Shown: positions 1 through 11,235 of the stretch, piece by piece | Position numbering within the stretch: position 1 is the first letter of the stretch | Layout: every line of letters begins with the position of its first letter | Origin: Notospermus geniculatus | Taxonomy: Eukaryota > Nemertea > Pilidiophora > Heteronemertea > Lineidae | Direction: 5' to 3' | NCBI GenBank assembly: GCA_002633025.1 | Contig: NMRB01000582.1 | Span: 114,230 to 178,229, forward strand | Length of the DNA: 64,000 bases | The notes under the pieces: generated by a model | The model's database searches: none | What the model was told of the DNA's origin: nothing | What the model saw: the letters and a program-made list of their open reading frames with translations, nothing else | Program-made: the position numbers and the translations under genes

Positions 1-234
1 AACTGATGGCCTGGTGTAATAAAAAAAGACAGTTTGGCCTCAAAAAAGATGACAATAATAGCAAATGATTTCTGATGCAATTCATCACCTGACCTTGTCC
101 ATTCCATCCCATCATGGGAGTTGTTGATTACTGTTATGGAGTGCCCCATTACCCTGGTAGTTGTCCCAATGACCTCCATCACATAATAACCCTCTCCCCT
201 GAAACGGCTCTGATCAACAGTGTTGCAAGTGCAG

Positions 235-808
235 TTGAACTCCCCATTGGTAGAGAGACTTAGCTGTTCAATCCAATTGAACTCCCTATTGCTAGAATAA
301 GCTCCCTATTGTTAGACTTAGCTGTAGTGTTAACTGGTTAAGTCCATTTTATCTCCCCAATATTGAACTAAGCTGTTCAATCCAATTCAACTCCCCATTC
401 TGAGACTAAGCCCGAACTCCCCACTTGTCTGTTAAATCCATTTGAACTCCCGTCGTTAGACTAAGCGCCCATTGTTGGACTTGTCTGTTAAATCCAATTG
501 AACTCCCATTGTTAGACTAAGCTCCCCATTGTTAGACTTAGCTATTAAATCCATTTGAACTCCCCATTGTTATACTAAGCTCTTCAATCCAATTCAACTC
601 CCCATTGTTAGACTTAGGCCTAGCTCCCCATTGTTAGACTTGACTGTTAAATCCAATTCAACTCCCCATTGTTAGACTTCGGTCTATCTCCCCCATTGCA
701 AGACTTTAGACAACCCCATTGCCCACTCTTTGACTTAGCTGTTCAATGCTGCTACCCAGTTTGAACTCGCCGTTGCTGGACTTATGTAGCTGTTACATGT
801 CACCAGTC
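235..808. repeat. Minisatellite, unit about 20-40 bp
   Basis: Imperfect tandem copies of a unit built on TTGAACTCCCCATTG followed by TTAGACTTAGCTGTTAAATC. About a dozen degenerate units are visible, most intact in the middle and decaying at both ends. Confidence 0.85.
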
Positions 809-1162
809 TGACAATACATTTGAACTCTTAGAAGTTATGTTTCTGCGTAATTGTATCATTTACGTAAATGTCGCGACTGACCTAAATTGGGACAGAGAAC
901 TTGTTCCCCCATCGCAATTACATACGATAATCTCGTGGCTCTGACATTAGTCCAAAGCCCATGACTAGTTTGCGGCCCTCCAAATTATCCTAGCATCTCC
1001 CCACTCCTAATCAGCTGAATCAGTGAATTGTCACTAGACTGGAAGCATCATTATGGTGACATGCCGCTAAACATTCCCGGGCCCCAGCACAAATTAGCCC
1101 AGTCGAGGTCTCTGCCTTGGGCTACTGGGGTATGTGAGCTGTACGGTACCCTTGGGTGCAGT

Positions 1163-1600
1163 TTCATACTGTAGAAATTTGGCAATATGACAAAGCTGGG
1201 GCCGGTTGCACAAAGAATCTTAAGTCTAAGAACAAACTTAAGTCTGAAATGAAGTCATCTTGTTTGCTGAAATCTGGTCACATGATGACTTAAGTCCAAC
1301 TTTAGACTTAAGATTCTTTGTGAAACTGGGCCCAGTTTGCATATGATTATGAAGAGGAATAAACTTTCTGCTATTTCCAATATGGCTGCCAAGGAGGCCA
1401 TCTTTGGGTGCAACTTGGTAGCAAACAGTTGTGACGATTCAACATGGATTTCTAGATATTTAGCAATCAGTGTAGAAAATTTGGTAATATGACAAAACAG
1501 TTTGCATGTGATTATAAAGAGGAATAAACTTTGTGCTATTTCAATATGGCTGCCAAGGAGGCCATCTTTGGGTGCACTTAGCAACCAGAAGTGACCAATC
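1163..1600. repeat. Direct repeat of ~100 bp, first copy interrupted
   Basis: Two copies share GAAATTTGGCAATATGACAAA, then CAGTTTGCATATGATTATGA, then an AATATGGCTGCCAAGGAGGC block (about 1165-1425 and 1466-1590). In the first copy the two halves are separated by the inverted-repeat element at 1197-1333; the second copy is uninterrupted and shows the pre-insertion state. Confidence 0.75.
1197..1333. mobile_element. MITE, ~135 bp, TIR GGCCGGTTGCACAAAGAATC
   Basis: The left end (GGCCGGTTGCACAAAGAATC, then TTAAGTCTAA) is mirrored by the right end (TTAGACTTAA, then GATTCTTTGTGAAACTGGGC). It has no coding capacity. It interrupts one copy of a direct repeat, which supports insertion. Confidence 0.75.
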
Positions 1601-1958
1601 AAATTTGAATTCCAGATTAGATTAGCCACTCATTGTAAAAAGAAATAAAACTGCTGGGCTGTTATCTCTGTTCAGGTGGTCCAAAAATGACTGTTTTTAG
1701 TATGACCCGAATTTCTTATAAAACTTTTTCTTCATTTTCGGCAGTAGCTGTCACTGTGTTGCCCGATAAGTGACAAGTTTTTCAACTTTCAAGGAGCTAA
1801 AACAGGGTTTTTAGTATTTAGAACAAATTCTTACAAACTTCTTTTCCTCTCTTTTCAGATTAACGTTGCCATGACGTTGTAGAGGGTTAATCCACCGACA
1901 GCATCAGTATCACTACAAGCCAATAACACCTAATTATGGGAATTACTTACTACCATCA

Positions 1959-2409
1959 ATGAGCCTGCCCACCCCCACAATGGTATACTCCGACCTGCCG
2001 AGCTATTTGATTGCAGTCTATGTACTGATTCCCGCCATCGTGTTTGTCCTTCTTGTCATTCTCGTCTATATCTGCTGTTCTAAGCGGTTCCGCTTAAATT
2101 GGTTTGAGAGGTCGTTACTTGAGAGCCAAGAGGAATGCCAGAGGATAAATTGTGTGAGTTCACCGTCGCCGTCATCGCACACTGCGCCGAGATTATCCTG
2201 CGGATCGCTGCGTCGGACTAGTTTAAAGTATGGACCGCTGATTGCAACTCCGAGAACAAGCATGGGCTCGAACCCAAGCACCCCGGCTGGAACAATCGAT
2301 GCACAGTCGTCGGATAGTAGCGAAAACTTCTGGGTGCCGCCCGATGTGGTGAAAAAGAAGCGGGCGCAGAGTTTGGTCGCCGCCATGCTGCATCAGGAAA
2401 GTGATGAAG
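1959..2409 (+). CDS. Synaptotagmin family protein, coding exon 1 (N-terminal anchor and linker); gene annotation
   Basis: First coding exon of a gene joining 1959-2409, 39097-39296, 43161-43592, 47716-47836 and 49335-49633 (500 residues), with optional exons at 10630-10695 and 32246-32263. Synaptotagmins are vesicle or plasma-membrane C2 proteins that regulate membrane fusion. This exon gives 150 residues and the first base of codon 151. Residues 1-15 are a short lumenal/extracellular tail. Residues 16-40 are one hydrophobic helix ending in Cys39-Cys40, likely palmitoylation sites, and then basic SKRFR. The rest is a Ser/Thr/Pro-rich linker ending in an FWVPPD motif and a KKKRAQSL basic stretch. 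The start is the first ATG in frame after the acceptor at 1858. The donor is GAAG/GTAGGA. Intron read-through would stop after three more residues. The paralogue group (for example SYT15-, SYT12- or invertebrate alpha/beta-like) is not resolved. Family assignment rests mainly on the downstream C2 exons. Confidence 0.85.
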
Positions 2410-2496
2410 GTAGGAAATAGTTTATTTATTCATTTATTTTTCATTCATTTTTCACAATTTGTCTCTTCTGTGAATAATGTCATGTGAATAAGTGTT

Positions 2497-2577
2497 CTAG
2501 TAAATGCTTTTACTTCAGTTTTGTACAGGAGTCTCCAATGCATTTGTACAGCAGCAAGAAGTAAAAGCTTTTACTAG
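2497..2577. repeat. Short hairpin repeat, CTAGTAAA arms
   Basis: 20-bp arms (CTAGTAAATGCTTTTACTTC and GAAGTAAAAGCTTTTACTAG) match at 19 of 20 positions around a ~41-nt loop containing TTGTACAG. A diverged relative with the same layout is at 58306-58388, so this is a repeated element and not a unique hairpin. Confidence 0.7.
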
Positions 2578-2679
2578 TTGCAGTTCATATTACCCATTGT
2601 CACTTGCAGAGGGTTTATCATCAATTCTTTTCTATCAGAAGTTAAGTGCAAAGGATACTGAAAGCAACAATGCGTGATT

Positions 2680-2967
2680 CATTTCAACTGCGTGTTTTAA
2701 AACTTGACTTCAACTTGGAGTGCGTGTTTCAAAACTTGATTTCAACTGTGTGTTTTAAAACTTTATTTCAACTGTGTGTTTTAAAACTTGATTTCAACTG
2801 CGTGTTTTAAAACTTGATTTCAACTGCATGTTTTAAAACTTGATTTCAACTGTGTGTTTTAAAACTTGATTTCAAATGCATGTAAAACTTAATTTCAACT
2901 GCGTGTTTTACAACTTGATTTGAACTGCGTGTTTTAAAACTTCATTTCAACTGCGTGTTTTGAAACT
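2680..2967. repeat. Minisatellite, 26-bp unit
   Basis: About ten head-to-tail copies of a 26-bp unit containing ACTTGATTTCAACTGCGTGT followed by TTTAAA, with point differences and one shortened unit. Confidence 0.9.
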
Positions 2968-3396
2968 TTAAAGCAGAAAAACTTTCAGTGTTTCTTCGCT
3001 GATTGGACGATGAGTGATTTCAGTAGGAAAAGAAGGAATTTATAATTAGAACGGTAGCCATGTTTCCACCGAGTGATGGATCTGTGGGTATGAATAGGCA
3101 CTTAGCGAAACAAACCGTCCGTTGATGTCCCTTTGACACGGCTGACATGCCATGTGACTAAGCTGTCAAATCCTGTTTAACTTAATAATAATAATATTGT
3201 CATGTGTTATCAGAAATCAAACAGTCATTTATTCATGCATATTTACTCATCTCTTCAAACTAATAACTAACGTTGTAATGAATTTCTGTAGGTTCTGTCC
3301 TGTGTATTTACGGGTTTAATCAAGTTTTTACAGTAAACCACCAGTTTTTACCATTTTTTCACACAAAGTAAAAAAAGGAATTCAGGAATTCTGGAC

Positions 3397-3560
3397 AGTT
3401 GGTGTTTCTTGGATAATTCCATGGAAGTCAGTATTACTTGAATCCAAAGGAGTGTTACTTGGAAAATTCCATGGAAGTCAGTATTACTTCAATCCAATGG
3501 AGTGTTACTTGGAAAATTCCATGGAAGTCAGTGTTACTTGGAAAATTCCATAGAAGTCAG
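3397..3560. repeat. Tandem repeat, about 50-bp unit
   Basis: Three to four copies of a unit with ACTTGGAAAATTCCATGGAA and GTCAGTATTACTT. A further degenerate piece lies near 3650. Confidence 0.8.
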
Positions 3561-4627
3561 TGACATTTTGTCCTAGGTACGTTTTGTCCGGGTATGTTTT
3601 GTCCTGTCACCCAGTGACAGTGTTACTACTAGGAAAGAGAAGAGTGTTAACTTGGAAAATTCCACTGGAGAGTCATGTCTCATGACAGATTTTGAAATAG
3701 ATTTGAAGTTTTTCTTTTGTAGTATCCTAGGAGAAGAATTTGTTTTGATTTTAATGGGCCACTTTCTGTGTTCCCACTGAGAAAAATCATCAAAATATCT
3801 TGCTTTTTCTCAGTCAGGGGTCCACGCGGAATTTCAATGTCGAATACCCGTGACAAACGAACTGCATTGGCTGATGAAAAACTGACAATATATCACATAT
3901 TGGTGAATAACAAGAAACTGTAATACCTTTTAGAAATTTCCTCCTCAACTTCATAAGTTCGCCGTTGCTGTTTTTCTTTACAAAAATCCATACCAGACAA
4001 CCAACTGACTACAATCTGTTAAAATTTCAAAAGATTTTATGTGTTTTTCATTTAAAGCTGGCATCATTTTTCATCCAATCCTCTTGATATTATTTATATG
4101 ACGATATCAATTACGTGTCAGATCTTTGACTGGCGGAGATCTTTCTGCGTCTGGCAATTGAAGTTTTTGTCTCAAAGTTGCACAATTTTCTGGCAGACTA
4201 CATTTTCTTTGCCGTTTTTCTTTTATTCATCTAAAAGGTATCGATTATTGATTTATCGTTTGGCAACTTGATGTGATCTATCGAGGAAGTAGGGCCGATT
4301 GGATATTGTTCAGTAATCTTCGGCGTTTTTCTTGATGTTTTGTCTGACTAATACAGAATGGATCAAGTCATATTGCGGCATTTTGGCTCATGGTGGATTT
4401 GAGCAAGGTGGTGAAGTTTTTCTACAGTTCTGGCTGTATATACTCAACTTTCACAGCTGAAAGGTCATTCAACAATTTCAGGTTCTAACCACTAGTGATA
4501 ATTATGTGGGGAGCATTTAGATTAGTTGACCAATGACAGAAGGCTTTCATTTACGTTGGGAGAGGCTAGTTTGGGATTTTGCAAAACGTATATCTTGAGG
4601 CAGACCATATTATGTCAGGCTCTAAAG

Positions 4628-4680
4628 GGCCACGATATTGCCACTTTTTGTCGACAGCCGGCGCCACCGGGGTGATTGCA
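4628..4680. repeat. Fragment of a SINE-like repeat (ATTGCCACTTTTTCTCGACA family)
   Basis: Shares the block ATTGCCACTTTTTGTCGACA plus GCCGGCGCCACCG with 5894-6075 and 43868-44053, where a longer unit ends in a tRNA-like head. Confidence 0.55.
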
Positions 4681-5893
4681 TCATTCTCCAATACCGTAGA
4701 TCTGCCTTTCGCCCCAGTGTTGGAGAATGTATGATTACAATGCAGTGCATATGTGGATACCGTAGGAACGAGAGTTACTCTACATGGGGTGAGGTTGCAA
4801 GCGGTAGTTCATGAACATTGTCAATAGAGGTCTCCCTTAACTCTAGTATGTTTAGTGTAGGATAGGGAAGGAATACGGTGGCTCATTAAGTTGCAGATGA
4901 GGATATCCTTCAAACTTGCATGTCCTATAATCAACATTTATATTTTTACCAAAGATTACATCAGTTTGGAGTAAACAAAGAAATTCCAACATGGGTATGA
5001 ACTTGCCTGGAGTGGAGGTTATGAAAAAATTAGTCCAATTTTAGGTTATCGAGAGAGCAACACTTCAGATTCCCTATTTAGCATTCAACCTTTTGTCTGG
5101 ACGTTGGATAATTTCCGTGGCCGTTAATACTTAAAGGGGAGATCCTGTCGTTGGGTTCATTCTCTCTATATGAACGATATGTCCTGTTGGGCATCGACGC
5201 AGAACCTTAAAGTTGTCTGGTGCCGTTTCCTGGATCTTCTGGCGGAAATTACCAGGAGGTCCAAATTGTGAGCCACTTCCCTGCAATCATACAAAAAAGT
5301 GGAAAAAATTGCAAGTCGTGACAGACCAGAATATCCATAATTTATCGAGGGTTGTTCCCCTTTAAGTGTGATCAATTTAGTTGTTGATTATCACTTAATG
5401 ATCAGATATAAGAGCAAAGTATACATTTGTCTTCATTGACATGAATTCCTTTGTTATAAACATTTGTGGTGACAGGTCAGTACATGGTGCCAATACAAAT
5501 ATACCTCTTAAATTTTTAACAACTAAATGTCACTGACAAGCATGAACTTGCATTGACTGGATATTTACGAAAAAATCAGACAAATTTGATAGTTTTTGAT
5601 AATCAATGTTAAGCCTGGGTCACAAATGCCACCGGGCGCCGTACGATTTTCCCCACCCAGCAGCTTGCTGTGGATTTTTGAGACTGAAACTCAGATCGAA
5701 GCTGAATTATGCCTAAATCGCCTCAATGGATAAGCGGAAATTAAACTAGATCAAACTGGGCACCGTAGAAATTGGCCAAAATGTCTGTTTTTACTCGCCG
5801 TACGGTCGCCGGAGTGGATATGTGACCTAGGCTTTACTGACGAACTGGTGTCATGCAGCCATGAGCGCGTCACGACAGGTTTTGCATTGTTAA

Positions 5894-6075
5894 AGGACCA
5901 CTGCATTGCCACTTTTTCTCGACAGCTGGCGCCACCGTGCCACTCTCCAACCCGGGATAACTACGTTGTCGACGAATTGACCCGATTTACTATGTACATT
6001 TTGTAATGCATTTTTGTACTTCGTCTTACTGCCGCTAGGTGGCTCCCTCTACATCGGCAGTCAAATAACACATTT
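5894..6075. repeat. SINE-like repeat copy without a tRNA head
   Basis: Contains ATTGCCACTTTTTCTCGACA, then CTGCCGCTAGGTGGCTCCCT and ATCGGCAGTCAAAT. The same blocks occur in the same order at 43868-43990. The tRNA-like part is not visible in this copy. Confidence 0.6.
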
Positions 6076-6668
6076 GAGATCCAATACTGTGCTCCTTAAA
6101 GGGACCCGACAGTCAGCCTCCTCATAGCATTTTGATGTGCTCATTACACCGATCGGTTGGCATGAGAATCTAACTCTGACATGTACATGTATTACAAGTA
6201 AAATACACTAAACATCAACATTTGAGCACAAATCTGTAAGTTGTCGGTTGCTAGCGCCACCTGGGATGAAGTGACCACGTACGGCGTAGAACAAAATAGT
6301 CCGTCTCTGACACAACTGCAAAAATGTTCACACGATCGCTCATTGACTTGGGGGGGGTGGGTAGTACCTACTACCTCAAGACACCGGTTCCAACACGTCC
6401 ACTTTACCACCCAGGCAAAGCACCGTCAACAGCACTCAACCACTGCAGACGGTCTGAGTCTCATTGAGTGTCAACGGTCGACCTCGGTGTCCATTATAAA
6501 GACCAATATTCAATCTGGTATTGGATGTTATTATTTGCCAACCAATAATTGTGCTCTGAGTGGACATTCCGCTCTGCTTGTGAACTTTGATATGCGTTCG
6601 TTGCGTCAGGATTGATCATGGACTGGGAGGCCGGTCGGTTTTTGCACACCGATACCGAGAGCGAATAA

Positions 6669-6777
6669 CAGGCCTTGCCGTTTGACGGGCACGATTTTGC
6701 ATGCACCTCGCAAACAATAGAATTTCTATTGTTTGCGAGGTGCATGCAAAATCGCGCCCGTCAAACGGCAAGGCCTG
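6669..6777. repeat. Near-perfect 109-bp palindrome, 52-bp arms
   Basis: The left arm (6669-6720, starting CAGGCCTTGCCGTTTGACGG) and right arm (6726-6777) are reverse complements at 51 of 52 positions; the single difference is GGCACGA against GGCGCGA. The loop is 5 nt (AATTT). No matching copy was seen elsewhere in the window. It could be a cruciform-forming insertion, a miRNA-type or long hairpin RNA source, or the remnant of a foldback element. Confidence 0.95.
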
Positions 6778-6979
6778 GAATAAAACTGGATGTAGCTTAA
6801 AGCTAAGAATCCACTGCTGATTTTCTGCGTTGCGACTTGCTTTGCAACCTGCTACCTGCGATCGAATACGATCGCAAGGAACTGATACCGGTCGCCGACT
6901 GATTGCCGACTGAAATTGACCACATCTTCACCATTGATGGAAATCACGTCTAGCGAGTCCACTACGGCGATCGATATAT

Positions 6980-7601
6980 GGCCCTTCAACATCTCTTGTA
7001 TATGTCCAAGAGCAAATTTTAAGGAAAAAATTAAAATATCGTGAAATTATCACTGTTTCAAAATATCATTGAAAATGAGATTTTTGAAATCTTGACGTTT
7101 TTCATAACAAACAAATTTATCATGAATCTATGAAGAGTTCTAAGACTCATGGTGAAGAAATTACTGAAAAATATTTGCCCTATTCTGTGTTATTCAAGGA
7201 ATTATGCATGAAAAACGGGACACTTTTCAACACAATTTAAAGAAAAAGTTTAATTTCTCTGTGACCGATGGTAATATAGTTACCGAATCTTGGTCAGTCT
7301 TAATCTTTTAGCGAAGGCTAACACCTCAACCGAAAATTTCGTGAAAAATCTCAAATTTCAGATTTTTGATATTTTCGATAATCTCAAATATCGTCAAAGT
7401 AAGTCAAGATTTTCAAACACTTTCTTCACCATATTTCTTAGAATTTTCCATAGATTACTTGAAAAGTCATTTTTGGTAAAAAATGTTAAAATTTCAAAAA
7501 TCTCCATCTTGATGATATTTTAAAATAGTGATATTTTCATGATAATTAATTTTTTTCCATGAAATTTCCTGTCTGACATACAGAGGAGATGTTCTAGGGC
7601 C
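6980..7601. mobile_element. Foldback/MITE element, ~620 bp
   Basis: Begins GGCCCTTCAACATCTCTTGT and ends in its imperfect reverse complement (GAGGAGATGTTCTAGGGCC). The inverted similarity continues inward for about 110 bp through AT-rich ATTTTGAAATATC-type sequence. The 77-codon frame inside is low complexity and not credible as a gene. Confidence 0.7.
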
Positions 7602-8888
7602 AGGTATCAAAGCTGCAACCCCATCGTGTGCATACCTCAGCAACAGTAGACAAAAACTTTTGTCCATTTATTTTTTGGGATGAGTGTACAAGGCTACTTT
7701 TGCACAGTGCAAAATGCATTGTTCAAGGCGGATGAATTTCTGACCGTTGCACAACCAATTGCGTAGGGATTCGAAAGAGTTCATACTTTGTTCCTTAATG
7801 AAACATTGAATACCCAATGGAATGTTAAAATAGCAGTATTTTTACAAATAGTGGAAAAAATTTTAATTTTTGGTACGATCACTTTATCAAAATAATTTGT
7901 AAAATCGATGAGCACAAGAATGTTGTGCTGGGTTTAGCCGTTTTCAGAGGACTTAGCCGAGGAATGATGATGGCGACCTCTTCAGATTGACCATAGGCCT
8001 TGATTTGTGAAGATTGTTTGAATTCGACTATTGCTGGTTTTGGTCGAACGCCTTCGAATTTGACTCATTCCAAGAAAAATCACTCCCCCTCAGAAATAGC
8101 CAGGATTTTTTTTTCGGGGGGGGGGCAAAAGATGTCACGTCAGCATCTTTTCAGGGGAATCGCCGTATTTGTACATTTCATGACGAGTCGATTCCGCTAA
8201 TGGACAAGCTTTGTCTCGTGTGTTGTCGTTTATCCCTTTATCAACATGCATAGACGGCGTCAGGTCAGTTCCGTCACACTGTATCTCGAGTGGATCCTCG
8301 GCATTTTAATCCAGCGGCAAGATAAATAATGCATGGCGGTTGGGGGTGGCGAGGAAGGAGATGAGCCTTCCTATTAATTTATAGATGCGAGTCCATTAGC
8401 TCGGGCCAGAGGGTCAAAATTTGTGTCCAAGACAGGGGTTTCATTTAAAAGCAGGGTTCACTGACTGGTGATGGCTTGTCCATTAATGCTGCCAATTTCT
8501 CTGTTAAAGGAATCATAAACTGAGGGGTTTAGTCGCTAAGAAAATAAGAAAATTTTCAATTTAAATTATTTCTGCTTTTTTCTGCCAGTTTCCACGTCAG
8601 CAGCAGACAGTGCACATCATCATTATGATGTCATCACAGTGTCACAAAGTGCATTTTTGTAAACGACGCTCGTGCACTATGTTTGTGATGCAATGGCAGT
8701 GTCGCGACGTCACAGACCAGACATGCCGGAAAACCAGTCTGTGCTAGTGAAATGGTAAAAGTTTGGTTTTAACAGTTTCAATGGATTGTCTTAGGAAAAG
8801 TATTTGAAAAATTTCTGACAAGAGTTTGTCATACTGATAATTTTCTTTTTCCGTGTTGTGGGTTATTTGACTGTTCTGTCACCCTTCA

Positions 8889-9008
8889 GGGCCCATATTA
8901 ATAAAACTAACTAAATCTAAGTGTGACACTTATCCTTTGTTCAACACAAAAGATAAGTATCACACTTTGACCATGCTTTGACTTATATGTGTTTATGAAT
9001 ATGGACCC
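8889..9008. mobile_element. MITE of the GGGTCCATATTCATAAA family, copy 1
   Basis: About 120 bp with ends GGGCCCATATTAATAAAACT and ATGAATATGGACCC. Two more copies are at 11732-11850 and 12090-12208. Confidence 0.7.
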
Positions 9009-9480
9009 AGGCATTTAGACTTATAGTTTCAATACCAAACTGCATTCACACCATCTGAGGACGTGAAAATCATCTGGATGGGAATCCAGGACATTCCTAG
9101 AAAAGTTCCAAGTTCCAATCCTTTGATCAAATACCATTGGCAGTTACTAGTAATTACATACACTGATGTATCTTTCAGAAGACACACTTTTATTATGGGT
9201 ATTCTTGTCAGCTGCTCATTTATAAATCCATCCATTGTTTCACAAAATACATTCTGTACACACTGCTAGACGTTAATCAGTAGTTATCCATTCATTTATC
9301 ATACTCCTTGTTTCCGTAACAATTGTAAATCATGATTTACTAACAAATTTTCATTTTGGTCATCACCTGTTTATTTGACTTGCATTAACCAAGCCATTTA
9401 TCAAGTCATTATCCACGTAAATACTCACAATAAATCATCTGTTCACTTTCATAGTTCATTCACCTATTGTTCACACATTT

Positions 9481-10009
9481 ACAGTGGAACCCCTCTAAGT
9501 CGACCACCCATGGGACCAGAGCGAAGTGGTCAGTTTAGAGGGGTGGTCGCTTTAGCCAGGTTGAGATGGGGGGGGGGGCACTTTGATTGCTAACTCATGT
9601 GATCAAAGGACTTTGATTATGATGATTAAAAGGTGAATTATGGCCAGCAGCCTCAATAACAAATGAATACCTTCACAAAATCTTACACTTTGGAAGCTTG
9701 GTTTAGCTTGGCTTTGGTGTTTGGCCCAGAAGATCATTCTGACCACCTCCATATTCTGACTACATGTACATTTGTACATGTATTTCAAAAGAGCCCATGT
9801 TCAAATACATACAATTTTGTGGTCGTGGTCAATTTAGAGGGGTTGAAATGAAGCTTGGGACCCACCATCTGGGTGGTCACGGTCGGGGTAGAGGGGTGGT
9901 CGACTTAGCTAATGGAAAATGTGAAGGATTTCATTGGGACCGACAAAAATCGGTCAGTTTGGAGGGGTGGTCAAGTAAGAGGGGTGGTCAAACTGAGGGG
10001 TTCCACTGT
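9481..10009. mobile_element. MITE, ~530 bp, TIR ACAGTGGAACCCCTC
   Basis: The left end ACAGTGGAACCCCTCTAAGT and right end ACTGAGGGGTTCCACTGT are inverted. Internal repeats of GAGGGGTGGTC occur near both ends. No transposase is seen. It lies directly next to the tandem array starting at about 10013. Confidence 0.8.
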
Positions 10010-10012
10010 ACT

Positions 10013-10575
10013 CCTTTATTACTCATTCTTCGCATATTTGCTCATTCATTCCCTTATCAGTCACTTCTGTACTCCTTTATCTACTCATACATGTAGTTCA
10101 CACATTTACTTATTTATTCCCTTATTGTTCACAATTGTACTCTTTTATTTACTGATTGTTCACACATTTACTCCTTTATTGTTCACACCTTTCATTTATG
10201 CATTATTCACACATTTACTCACATCTTCATATACACTTTTTTACTCACTAAATCTTCACACAGTCACATATTCACAATTCCACTGAATCATTCACAGTAA
10301 TCGTTCACATGATTACTTCTTTAATTACCCATCATCCACACGTTACTCATTTATTCCATTATTATTCACACTTGTACTCTTTTATTTACCCACTTGTGCT
10401 CATTTATTTACTCATCATTCACACTTGTACTCATTTACTTACTCATCATTCACACTTGTACTCTTTTATTTACCCACTTGTACTCATTTATTTACTCATC
10501 ATTTACACTTGTACTCTTTTATTTACTCATCATTCACACATACATGTATACTCTCAAATACTCATCATTCACTGC
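10013..10575. repeat. Degenerate tandem repeat, TTCACACTTGTACTCTTTTA units
   Basis: Many diverged copies of an about 30-35-bp motif (TTTACTCATCATTCACACTT, then GTACTC). Frames reading through it are repetitive (SFIYSSFT-like) and are artefacts. It ends about 55 bp before the candidate 66-nt exon. Confidence 0.8.
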
Positions 10576-10629
10576 AATACTCAGTTATACTCATTTTGAC
10601 ATTTTTGATTTGATATTTTATGTGCCTAG

Positions 10630-10695
10630 GGAAGAAGAGACTGAGTCGACTCCGTTCAGCCCCCACCCCAAATCATATCTTAAGAGAAATCGAAG
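10630..10695 (+). CDS. Candidate 66-nt cassette exon of the synaptotagmin gene
   Basis: Preceded by a pyrimidine-rich tract ending TGTGCCTAG (acceptor 10628-10629) and followed by GAAG/GTAATT (donor 10696). It is exactly 66 nt. In the phase left by exon 1 (one base carried over) it reads without a stop: a basic start (GKKRLSRLRS), then APTPNHILREIE, and it leaves the same phase for the next exon. It would add 22 basic and proline-containing residues to the linker between the membrane anchor and C2A. Splice signals and phase are what the sequence shows; real use as an exon, and whether it is alternative, is inference. In other frames it is also open, so phase alone is modest evidence. Confidence 0.55.
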
Positions 10696-10898
10696 GTAAT
10701 TCCCGTTCTTCCATATCAAACTATCTTCCATTTTAATTCTTCCGTTTAACAGTAGTGGCGTTACTGGTGTTAGCCAAAATGGTGGTGGGTTCTGCATCAG
10801 ATGTTTCATCAGTCTAAATTTGATGGCTTGTAGTCTTTCTCTCTACTTATAAGCTTAGAATCTCCTTAGCAACGTGACTTTTGCAAAATTTGTGCAAA

Positions 10899-11201
10899 AA
10901 TTGTAAGATACAGCCACACCACGTTCATGCAAAAAAACAGTTTTGTATTGAGAAATAGCAAAAATAGATAATTTAATTTTTGATTAATAATTAATCAATC
11001 AATTAATTATCTATTATTAATTAATTATAATTAATTAATTAATAATAGACAATTAAATTATCTATCCAGATTTACCTATTTAATTAATTACCATTATTTA
11101 GTAATTAATTACCATAAATTTGTAATTAATTACCATTAATTAGTAATTAATTATTATTATTATTATTATTATTAACAAGGCGTGGCTGTATTTTCAATTT
11201 T
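10899..11201. mobile_element. MITE-like element with AT-rich core
   Basis: The ends AAATTGTAAGATACAGCCAC and GGCGTGGCTGTATTTTCAAT are inverted. Between them lies about 200 bp of TTAATTAATTA-type sequence, itself strongly self-complementary, ending in (TTA)n. Confidence 0.6.
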
Positions 11202-11235
11202 TCCTTCTATGGTCTGCATAAAATTTTGCAAAAGC

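Larger units (their letters stand above)
1..1858. other. Upstream region / 5' intron of the synaptotagmin gene
   Basis: No coding exon is recognised here. It holds a minisatellite (235-808), a direct repeat of about 100 bp (1163-1600), one copy of which is split by a short MITE, and ends in a pyrimidine-rich tract with an AG at 1857-1858. That acceptor suggests the stretch from about 1605 to 1858 is the end of an intron following a non-coding first exon located upstream or unrecognised. No promoter motif can be called with confidence. Confidence 0.5.
2410..10629. other. Synaptotagmin intron, exon 1 to the 66-nt candidate exon
   Basis: Non-coding. Holds a hairpin MITE (2497-2577), minisatellites (2680-2967, 3397-3560, 10013-10575), SINE-like fragments (4628-4680, 5894-6075), a long palindrome (6669-6777), and foldback/MITE elements at 6980-7601, 8889-9008 and 9481-10009. 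In 3561-4620 and 7602-8888 nothing specific was recognised. Open frames here are short and show no domain. Confidence 0.6.

Noticed and set aside
1255-1629. 124-codon minus-strand frame with repeated SLAAILEIAESLFLFII
   Set aside because: Produced by a direct repeat of ~100 bp, and partly inside a MITE.
6241-6615. 124-codon plus-strand frame
   Set aside because: No recognisable domain and no splice context; lies in intron next to a palindrome.
10309-10699. Overlapping Tyr/Leu-rich frames
   Set aside because: Translation of a tandem repeat; only 10630-10695 has splice signals, and in a different frame from the one listed by simple ORF reading.
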